A stretch of DNA of 64,000 bases, taken from the NCBI RefSeq assembly GCF_051014685.1, contig NW_027478903.1, forward strand, positions 310,001 to 374,000, given 5' to 3'. This DNA comes from Ptiloglossa arizonensis (Eukaryota; Arthropoda; Insecta; Hymenoptera; Colletidae). Below, in pieces: positions 9,151-19,290 of the stretch. The notes below the pieces were generated by a model that was not told where the DNA came from, searched no databases, and worked only from the letters and a program-made list of their open reading frames with translations. Position numbers and translations under genes: made by a program. The stretch's first letter is position 1. Every line of letters starts with the position of its first letter.

Positions 9151-12100
9151 AAGTCCCATATCTCGCGAACGGATTGACCTAACCCAAGAATTCCTATTGC
9201 ATCTGAAAGTAGAAACTCGCCCGATTACAACGGTAAGTGTATTTATTCCCTAGGCCATTCTGGTTAAGCTTTTGGAGCAGCAGAATTGTAAAAAATTTTT
9301 TGCCTTCTCTACCATTTCTTGGCTTCAAACTCCCATATCTCGCGATCGGATTGACCTAACCCAAAAATTCCTATTGCATCTGAAGGTAGAAACTCGCCCG
9401 ATTACAACGGTATGTGTATTTTTTCCCTAGGCCATTCTGGTTAAGCGTTTGGAGCAGCAGAAGTGCGAAAAATTTGTTGTCTTCTCAACCATTTCTTAGC
9501 TTCAAACTCCCATATCTCGCGAACGGATTGACCTAACCCAAAAATTCCTGTTGCATCTGAAAGTAGAAACTCGCCCGATTACAACGGTTTTTCTATTTTT
9601 TCCCTAGGCCATTCTGGTTAAGCGTTTGGAGCAGCAGAATTGCGAAAAATTTTTTGCCTTCTCAACCATTTCTTGGCTTCAAACTCCCATATCTCGCGAA
9701 CGGATTGACCTAACACAAAAATTCCTATTGCATCTGAAAGTAGAAACTCGCCCGACTACAAAGGTATGTGTATTTTTTCCCTAGGCCATTCTGGTTAAGC
9801 TTTTGGAGCAGCAGAATTGTGAAAAATTTTTTGCCTTCTCTACCATTTCTTGGCTTCAAACTCCCATATCTCGCGAACGGATTGACCTAACCCAAAAATT
9901 CCTATTGCATCTGAAGGTAGAAACTCGCCCGGTTACAACGGTATGTGTATTTTTTCCCTAGGCCATTCTGGTTAAGCGTTTGGAGCAGCAGAATTGCGAA
10001 AAATTTTTTCCCTTCTCAACCATTTCTTGGCTTCAAACTCCCATATCTCGCGAACGGACTTACCTAACCCAAAAATTCCTATTGCATCTGAAAGTAGAAA
10101 CTCGCCCGATTATAACGGTATGTGTATTTTTTCCCTAGGCCATACTGGTTAAGCGTTTGGAGCAGCAGAATTGCGAAAAATTTGTTGTCTTCTCAACCAT
10201 TTCTTAGCTTCAAACTCCCATATCTCGCGAACGGATTGACCTAACCCAAAAATTCCTGTTGCATCTGAAAGTAGAAACTCGCCCGTTTACAACGGTTTTT
10301 CTATTTTTTCCCTAGGCCATTCTGGTTAAGCGTTTGGAGCAGCAGAATTGCGAAACATATTTTGCCTTCTCAACCATTTCTTGGCTTCAAACTCCCATAT
10401 CTCGCGAACGGATTGACCTAACCCAAAAATTCCTATTGCATCTGAAAGTAGAAACTCGCCCGATTACAAAGGTATGTGTATTTTTTCCCTAGGCCATTCT
10501 GGTTAAGCTTTTGGAGCAGCAGAATTGTGAAAAATTTTTTGCCTTCTCTACCATTTCTTGGCTTCGAACTCCCATATCTCGCGAACGGATTGACCTAACC
10601 CAAAAATTCCTATTGCATCTGAAGGTAGAAACTCGCCCGATTACAACTGTATGTGTATTTTTTCCCTAGGCCATTCTGGTTAAGCGTTTGGAGCAGCAGA
10701 ATTGCGAAAAATTTTTTGCCTTCTCAACCATTTCTTAGCTTCAAACTCCCATATCTCGCGAACGGATTAACCTAACCCAAAAATTCCTATTGCATCTGAA
10801 AGTAGAAACTCGCCCGATTATAACGGTATGTGTATTTTTTCCCTAGGCCATTCTGGTTAAGCGTTTGGAGCAGCAGAATTGCGAAAAATTTTTTGCCTTC
10901 TCAACCATTTCTTGTCTTCAAACTCCCATATCTCGCGAACGGATTGACCTAACCAAAAATTCCTATTGCATCTGAAAGTAGAAACTCGCCCGATTACAAC
11001 GGTATGTGTATTTTTTCCCTAGGCCATTCTGGTTAAGCGTTTGTAGCAGCAGAATTGTGAAAAATTTTTTGCCTTCTCTACCATTTCTTGGCTTCAAACT
11101 CCCATATCTCGGGAACGGATTGACCTAACCCAAAAATTCCTATTGCATCTGAAGGTAGAAACTCGCCCGATTACAACGGTATGTGTATTTTTTCCCTAGG
11201 CCATTCTGGTTAAGCGTTTGGAGCAGCAGAATTGCGAAAAATTTTTTGCCTTCTCAACCATTTCTTGGCTTCAAAGTCCCATATCTCGCGAACGGATTGA
11301 CCTAACCCAAGAATTCCTGTTGCATCTGAAAGTAGAAACTCGCCCGATTACAACGGTTTTTCTATTTTTTCCCTAGGCCATTCTGGTTAAGCGTTTGGAG
11401 CAGCAGAATTGCGAAAAATTTTTTGCCTTCTCAACCATTTCTTGGCTTCAAACTCCCATATCTCGCGAACGGATTGACCTAACCCAAAAATTCCTATTGC
11501 ATCTGAAAGTAGAAACTCGCCCGATTACAACGGTATGTGTATTTTTTCCCTAGGCCATTCTGGTTAAGCGTTTGGAGCAGCAGAATTGCGAAAAATTTTT
11601 TGCCTTCTCAACCATTTCTTGGCTTCAAAGTCCCATATCTCGCGAACGGATTGACCTAACCCAAGAATTCGTGTTGCATCTGAAAGTAGAAACTCGCCCG
11701 ATTACAACGGTTTTTCTATTTTTTCCCTAGGCCATACTGGTTAAGCGTTTGGAGCAGCAGAATTGCGAAAAATTTGTTGTCTTCTCAACCATTTCTTAGC
11801 TTCAAACTCCCATATCTCGCGAACGGATTGACCTAACCCAAAAATTCCTGTTGCATCTGAAAGTAGAAACTCGCCCGATTACAACGGTTTTTCTATTTTT
11901 TCCCTAGGCCATTCTGGTTAAGCGTTTGGAGCAGCAGAATTGTGAAAAATTTTTTGCCTTCTCTACCATTTCTTGGCTTCGAACTCCCATATCTCGCGAA
12001 CGGATTGACCTAACCCAAAAATTCCTATTGCATCTGAAAGTAGAAACTCGCCCGATTACAACGGTATGTGTATTTTTTCCCTAGGCCATTCTGGATAAGC

Positions 12101-14280
12101 GTTTGGAGCTGCAGAATTGTGAAAAATTTTTTGCCTTCTCTACCATTTCTTGGCTTCAAACTCCCATATCTCGCGAACGGATTGACCTAACCCAAAAATT
12201 CCTATTGCATCTGAAAGTAGAAACTCGCCCGATTACAACGGTATGTGTATTTTTTCCCTAGGCCATTCTGGTTAAGCGTTTGGAGCTGCAGAATTGTGAA
12301 AAATTTTTTGCCTTCTCTACCATTTCTTGGCTTCAAACTCCCATATCTCGCGAACGGATTGACCTAACCCAAAAATTCCTATTGCATCTGAAGGTAGAAA
12401 CTCGCCCGATTACAACGGTATGTGTATTTTTTCCCTAGGCCATTCTGGTTAAGCGTTTGAAGCAGCAGAATTGCGAAAAATTTTTTGCCTTCTCAACCAT
12501 TTCTTAGCTTCAAACTCCCATATCTCGCGAACGGATTAACCTAACCCAAAAATTCCTATTGCATCTGAAAGTAGAAACTCGCCCGATTATAACGGTATGT
12601 GTATTTTTTCCCTAGGCCATTCTGGTTAAGCGTTTGGAGCAGCAGAATTGCGAAAAATTTTTTGCCTTCTCAACCATTTCTTGTCTTCAAACTCCGATAT
12701 CTCGCGAACGGATTGACCTAACCAAAAATTCCTATTGCATCTGAAAGTAGAAACTCGCCCGATTACAACGGTATGTGTATTTTTTCCCAAGGCCATTCTG
12801 GTTAAGCGTTTGTAGCAGCAGAATTGTGAAAAATTTTTTGCCTTCTCTACCATTTCTTGGCTTCAAACTCCCATATCTCGGGAACGGATTGACCTAACCC
12901 AAAAATTCCTATTGCATCTGAAGGTAGAAACTCGCCCGATTACAACGGTATGTGTATTTTTTCCCTAGGCCATTCTGGTTAAGCGTTTGGAGCAGCAGAA
13001 TTGCGAAAAATTTTTTGCCTTCTCAACCATTTCTTGGCTTCAAAGTCCCATATCTCGCGAACGGATTGACCTAACCCAAAAATTCCTATTACATCTGAAG
13101 GTAGAAACTCGCCCGATTACAACGGTATGTGTATTTTTTCCATAGGCCATTCTGGTTAAGCGTTTGGAGCAGCAGAATTGCGAAAAATTTTTTGCCTTCT
13201 CAACCATTTCTTAGCTTCAAACTCCCATATCTCGCGAACGGATTAACCTAACCCAAAAATTCCTATTGCATCTGAAAGTAGAAACTCGCCCGATTATAAC
13301 GGTATGTGTATTTTTTCCCTAGGCCATTCTGGTTAAGCGTTTGGAGCAGCAGAATTGCAAAAAATTTTTTGCCTTCTCAACCATTTCTTGTTTTCAAACT
13401 CCCATATCTCGCGAACGGATTGACCTAACCAAAAATTCCTATTGCATCTGAAAGTAGAAACTCGCCCGATTACAACGGTATGTGTATTTTTTCCCTAGGC
13501 CATTCTGGTTAAGCGTTTGGAGCAGCAGAAGTGCGAAAAATTTTTTGTCTCCTCAACCATTTCTTGGCTTCAAAGTCCCATATCTCGCGAACGGATTGAA
13601 CTAACCCAAAAATTCCTATTGCGTCTGAAAGTAGAAACTCGCCCGATTACAACGGTATGTGTATTTTTTCCCTAGGCCATTCTGGTTAAGCGTTTGGAGC
13701 AGCAGAATTGTGAAAAATTTTTTGGCGTCTCTACCATTTCTTGGCTTCAAACTCCCATATCTCGCGAATGGATTGACCAAACCCAAAAATTCCTGCTGCT
13801 TCTGAAAGTAGAAACTCATCCCATTACAACGGTATGTGTATTTTTTCCCTAGGACATTCTGGTTAAGCGTTTGAAGCAGCAGAATTGCGAAAAATTTTTA
13901 GCCTTCTCAACCATTTCTTGGCTTCAAACTCCCATTTCTCGCGAACGGATTGACCTAAACCAAAAATTCCTTTTGCATCTGAAAGTAGAAACTCGCCCGA
14001 TTACAACGGTATGTTTCTTTTTTCCTTTGGCCAATCTTGTTAAGCGTTTGGAGCAGCAGAAGTGCGCAAAATTTGTTGTCTTGTCAACCATTTCTTAGCT
14101 TCAAACTCCCATATCTCGCGAACGGTTTGACCAAGCCCAAAAATTCCTGCTGCGTCTGAAAGTAGAAACTAGCCCGATTACAACGGTATGTGTATTTTTT
14201 CCCCAGGCCATTCTGGTAAAGCGTTTGGAGCAGCAGAATTGCGAGAAATTTGTTGCCTTCTCAACCATTTCTTAGCTTCA
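9151..14280. repeat. Super-unit B, copy 2 (29 monomers, 5130 bp)
   Basis: The second copy of super-unit B. At 9151 the array jumps from diverged monomers straight back to the monomer that precedes the HOR A signature, which reappears at 9200. From 10620 to 14280 it matches copy 1 almost base for base; even rare private variants are shared (the same 'ctggataagc', 'cccaaggcc' and 'ctccgatatc' changes), and the only difference I noticed by eye is C6541 against G11671. At 14281 the two copies part company and the array continues into further diverged monomers. Confidence 0.85.
13357..13372. repeat. Perfect 16-bp palindrome, duplicated copy
   Basis: The same 16-bp perfect palindrome as at 8227-8242, exactly 5130 bp downstream, carried along by the super-unit B duplication. 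Confidence 0.6.
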
Positions 14281-15141
14281 AAAGCCCATATCTCGCGAAC
14301 GGATTGACAAGCCCAAAAATTCTTCTTGCATTTGAAGGTAGAAACTCGCACGATTACAACGGTAGGTGTTTCTTTTCCCTAGGCCATTCTGGTTGGTCAC
14401 TTGGAGCAGCAGAAGTGCGCAAAATTTGTTGACTTCTCAACCATTTCTTAGCTTCAAACTCCCATATCTCGCGAAAGGATTGACCAAACTCAAAAATTCC
14501 TGTTGCGTCTGAAAGTAGAAACTCGCCCGATTACAAAGATATGTGTATTTTTTCCCTAGGCCATTCTGGTTAAGCGTTTGGAGCAGCAGAATTGCGAAAA
14601 ATTTGTTGCCTCCTCAACCATTTCTTAGATTCAAACTGCCATATCTCGCGAACGGTTTGATCAAGCCCAAAAATTCCTGGTGCGTCTGAAAGTAGAAACT
14701 CGTCCGATTACAACGGTATGTGTATTTTTTCCCTAGACCATTCTGGTTAAGCGTTTGGAGTAGCAGAATTGCGAAAAATTTGTTGCCTTCTCAACCATTT
14801 CTTAGCTTCAAACTCCCATATCTCGCGAACGGTTTGACCAAGCCCAACAATTCCTCTTGCATCTGAAAGTAGATACTCGCCCGATTACAACGGTATGTGT
14901 ATTTTTTCCCTAGGCCATTGTGGTTAAGCGTTTGGAGCAGCAGAATTGCGAGAAATTTGTTGCCTTCTCAACCATTTCTTAGCTTCATACTCCCATATCT
15001 CGCGAACGGTTTGACCAAGCTCAAAAATTCCTGCTGCGTCTGAAAGTAGAAACTAGCCCGATTACAACGGTATATGTATTTTTTCCATAGGCCATTCTGG
15101 TTAAGCGTTTGGAGCTGCAGAATTGCGAAAAATTTTTAGCC
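13550..15141. repeat. Block C, copy 1 (9 diverged monomers, 1592 bp)
   Basis: Nine monomers of a diverged subfamily, overlapping the end of super-unit B. Typical features are 'ggtttgaccaagccc' in place of 'ggattgacctaaccc', 'cctgctgcgtctg' in place of 'cctattgcatctg', and 'actagcccg'. One monomer (14281-14457) is unusual: 'ttcttcttgcatttg', 'ggtaggtgtttctt' and GGTCAC replacing AAGCGT at 14395-14400. The block is followed by a near copy 1592 bp downstream (9 x 177 minus one base lost at about 14309). Confidence 0.8.
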
Positions 15142-16720
15142 TTCTCAACCATTTCTTGGCTTCAAAGTCCCATATCTCGCGAACGGATTGAACTAACCCA
15201 AAAATTCCTATTGCGTCTGAAAGTAGAAACTCGCCCGATTACAACGGTATGTGTATTTTTTCCCTAGGCCATTCTGGTTAAGCGTTTGGAGCAGCAGAAT
15301 TGTGAAAAATTTTTTGGCGTCTCTACCATTTCTTGGCTTCAAACTCCCATATCTCGCGAATGGATTGACCAAACCCAAAAATTCCTGCTGCTTCTGAAAG
15401 TAGAAACTCATCCCATTACAACGGTATGTGTATTTTTTCCCTAGGCCATTCTGGTTAAGCGTTTGAAGCAGCAGAATTGCGAAAAATTTTTAGCCTTCTC
15501 AACCATTTCTTGGCTTCAAACTCCCATTTCTCGCGAACGGATTGACCTAAACCAAAAATTCCTTTTGCATCTGAAAGTAGAAACTCGCCCGATTACAACG
15601 GTATGTTTCTTTTTTCCTTAGGCCAATCTTGTTAAGCGTTTGGAGCAGCAGAAGTGCGCAAAATTTGTTGTCTTGTCAACCATTTCTTAGCTTCAAACTC
15701 CCATATCTCGCGAACGGTTTGACCAAGCCCAAAAATTCCTGCTGCGTCTGAAAGTAGAAACTAGCCCGATTACAACGGTATGTGTATTTTTTCCCCAGGC
15801 CATTCTGGTAAAGCGTTTGGAGCAGCAGAATTGCGAGAAATTTGTTGCCTTCTCAACCATTTCTTAGCTTCAAAAGCCCATATCTCGCGAACGGATTGAC
15901 AAGCCCAAAAATTCTTCTTGCATTTGAAGGTAGAAACTCGCACGATTACAACGGTAGGTGTTTCTTTTCCCTAGGCCATTCTGGTTGGTCACTTGGAGCA
16001 GCAGAAGTGCGCAAAATTTGTTGACTTCTCAACCATTTCTTAGCTTCAAACTCCCATATCTCGCGAAAGGATTGACCAAACTCAAAAATTCCTGTTGCGT
16101 CTGAAAGTAGAAACTCGCCCGATTACAAAGGTATGTGTATTTTTTCCCTAGGCCATTCTGGTTAAGCGTTTGGAGCAGCAGAATTGCGAAAAATTTGTTG
16201 CCTCCTCAACCATTTCTTAGATTCAAACTGCCATATCTCGCGAACGGTTTGATCAAGCCCAAAAATTCCTGGTGCGTCTGAAAGTAGAAACTCGCCCGAT
16301 TACAACGGTATGTGTATTTTTTCCCTAGACCATTCTGGTTAAGCGTTTGGAGTAGCAGAATTGCGAAAAATTTGTTGCCTTCTCAACCATTTCTTAGATT
16401 CAAACTCCCATATCTCGCGAACGGTTTGACCAAGCCCAACAATTCCTCTTGCATCTGAAAGTAGATACTCGCCCGATTACAACGGTATGTGTATTTTTTC
16501 CCTAGGCCATTGTGGTTAAGCGTTTGGAGCAGCAGAATTGGGAGAAATTTGTTGCCTTCTCAACCATTTCTTAGCTTCATACTCCCATATCTCGCGAACG
16601 GTTTGACCAAGCTCAAAAATTCCTGCTGCGTCTGAAAGTAGAAACTAGCCCGATTACAACGGTATATGTATTTTTTCCATAGGCCATTCTGGTTAAGCGT
16701 TTGGAGCTGCAGAATTGCGA
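15142..16720. repeat. Block C, copy 2 (9 diverged monomers)
   Basis: A tandem copy of the preceding nine monomers at offset 1592, including the GGTCAC monomer (15987-15992). Differences I can see by eye number about half a dozen, for example 'ggccatt' at 15443 against 'ggacatt' at 13851, 'ccttagg' against 'cctttgg', 'cgcccg' at 16293 against 'cgtccg' at 14701, and 'agattcaaac' near 16397 against 'agcttcaaac'. That makes the copy older than the super-unit B duplication by divergence. Confidence 0.8.
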
Positions 16721-19290
16721 GAAATTTGTGGCCTTCTCAACCATTTCATAGCTTCAAATGCCCATATCTCGCGAACGGATTGACCAAACCCAAAAATTCC
16801 TCTTGCATCTAAAAGTAGAAACTCGCCCGATTACAACGGTATGTGTATTTTTTCCCTAGGCCATTCTGGTTAAGCGTTTGGATCAGAAGAAGTGGGAAAA
16901 ATTTTTTGTCTGCTCAAACATTTCCTAGCTTCAAACTCCCATATCTCGCGAATGGATTGACCAAACCCAAAAATTCCTGCTGCTCCTGAAAGTAGAAACT
17001 CATCCCATTACAACGGTGTGTGTATTTTTTCCCTAGGTCATTCTGGTTAAGCGTTTGGAGCAGTAGAAGTGCGCAAAATTTGTTGTCTCCTCAACCTTTT
17101 CTTGGCTTCAAACTCCCATATCTCGCGAACGGATTGACCTAACCCAAAAATTCCTATTGCATCTGAAAGTAGAATCTCGCCCGATTATAACGGTATGTGT
17201 ATTTTTTCCCTAGGCCATTCTGGTTAAGCGTTTGGAGCAGCAGAAGTGCGAAAAATTTGTTGTCTTCTCAACCATTTCTTGGCTTCAAAGTCCCATATCT
17301 CGCGAACGGATTGAACTAACCCAAAAATTCCTATTGCATCTGAAAGTAGAAACTCGCCCGATTTCAACGGTATGTGTAATTTTTCCCTAGGCCATTCTGG
17401 TTAAGCGTCTGGAGCAGCAGAATTGCGAAAAATTTTTTGCCTTCTCAACCATTTCTTGGCTTCAAAGTCCCATATCTCGCGAACGGATTGACCTAACCCA
17501 AAAATTCCTATTGCATCTGAAAGTAGAAACTCGCCCGATTACAACGGTATGTGTATTTTTTCCCTAGGCCATTCTGGTTAAGCTTTTGGAGCAGCAGAAT
17601 TGTGAAAAATTTTTTGCCTTCTCTACCATTTCTTGGCTTCAAACTCCCATATCTCGCGAATGGATTGACCAAACCCAAAAATTCCTGCTGCTTCTGAAAG
17701 TAGAAACTCATCCCATTACAACGGTGTGTGTATTTTTTCCCTAGGTCATTCTGGTTAAGCGTTTGGAGCAGTAGAAGTGCGCAAAATTTGTTGTATCCTC
17801 AACCTTTTCTTGGCTTCAAACTCCCATATCTCGCGAACGGATTGACCTAACCCAAAAATTCCTATTGCATCTGAAAGTAGAAACTCGCCCGATTATAACG
17901 GTATGTGTATTTTTTCCCTAGGCCATTCTGGTTAAGCGTTTGGATCAGAAGAAGTGGGAAAAATTTTTTGTCTGCTCAAACATTTCCTAGCTTCAAACTC
18001 CCATATCTCGCGAACGGATTGAACTAACCCAAAAATTCCTATTGCATCTGAAAGTAGAAACTCGCCCGATTACAACGGTATGTGTAATTTTTCCCTAGGC
18101 CATTCTGGTTAAGCGTCTGGAGCAGCAGAATTGCGAAAAATTTGTTGTCTTCTCAACCATTTCTTGGCTTCAAAGTCCCATATCTCGCGAACGGATTGAA
18201 CTAACCCAAAAATTCCTATTGCATCTGAAAGTAGAAACTCGCCCGATTACAACGGTATGTGTAATTTTTCCCTAGGCCATTCTGGTTAAGCGTTTGGAGC
18301 AGCAGAAGTGCGAAAAATTTGTTGTCTTCTCAACCATTTCTTGGCTTCAAAGTCCCATATCTCGCGAACGGATTGACCTAACCCAAAAATTCCTATTGCA
18401 TCTGAAAGTAGAAACTCGCCCGATTACAACGGTATGCGTATTTTTTCCCTAGGCCATTCTGGTTAAGCGTTTGGATCAGAAGAAGTGGGAAAAATTTTTT
18501 GTCTGCTCAAACATTTCCTAGCTTCAAACTCCCATATCTCGCGAATGGATTGACCAAACCCAAAAATTCCTGCTGCTTCTGAAAGTAGAAACTCATCCCA
18601 TTACAACGGTGTGTGTATTTTTTCCCTAGGTCATTCTGGTTAAGCGTTTGGAGCAGTAGAAGTGCGCAAAATTTGTTGTATCCTCAACCTTTTCTTGGCT
18701 TCAAACTCCCATATCTCGCGAACGGATTGACCTAAGCCAAAAATTCCTATTGCATCTGAAAGTAGAATCTCGCCCGATTATAACGGTATGTGTATTTTTT
18801 CCCTAGGCCATACTGGTTAAGCGTTTGGAGCAGCAGAAGTGCGAAAAATTTGTTGTCTTCTCAACCATTTCTTGGCTTCAAAGTCCCATATCTCGCGAAC
18901 GGATTGAACTAACCCAAAAATTCCTATTGCATCTGAAAGTAGAAACTCGCCCGATTACAACGGTGTGTGTAATTTTTCCCTAGGCCATTCTGGTTAAGCG
19001 TCTGGAGCAGCAGAATTGCGAAAAATTTTTTGCCTTCTCAACCATTTCTTGGCTTCAAAGTCCCATATCTCGCGAACGGATTGACCTAACCCAAAAATTC
19101 CTATTGCATCTGAAAGTAGAAACTCGCCCGATTACAACGGTATGTGTATTTTTTCCCTAGGCCATTCTGGTTAAGCTTTTGGAGCAGCAGAATTGTGAAA
19201 AATTTTCTGCCTTCTCTACCATTTCTTGGCTTCAAACTCCCATATCTCGCGAACGGAATGACCCAACCCAAGAATTCCTATTGCATCTGA
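16721..19290. repeat. Block D: mosaic of older monomer types
   Basis: About 14.5 monomers mixing diverged and standard types. A distinctive monomer with 'gatcagaagaagtggg' and 'tctgctcaaacatttcc' occurs at 16881, 17943 and 18474, spacings of six and three monomers (1062 and 531 bp). A second type with 'cagtagaagtgcgc' and 'aaccttttcttgg' occurs at 17061, 17769 and 18654 (four and five monomers). The order is not one clean HOR, but these spacings show several small in-register duplications. Confidence 0.7.
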
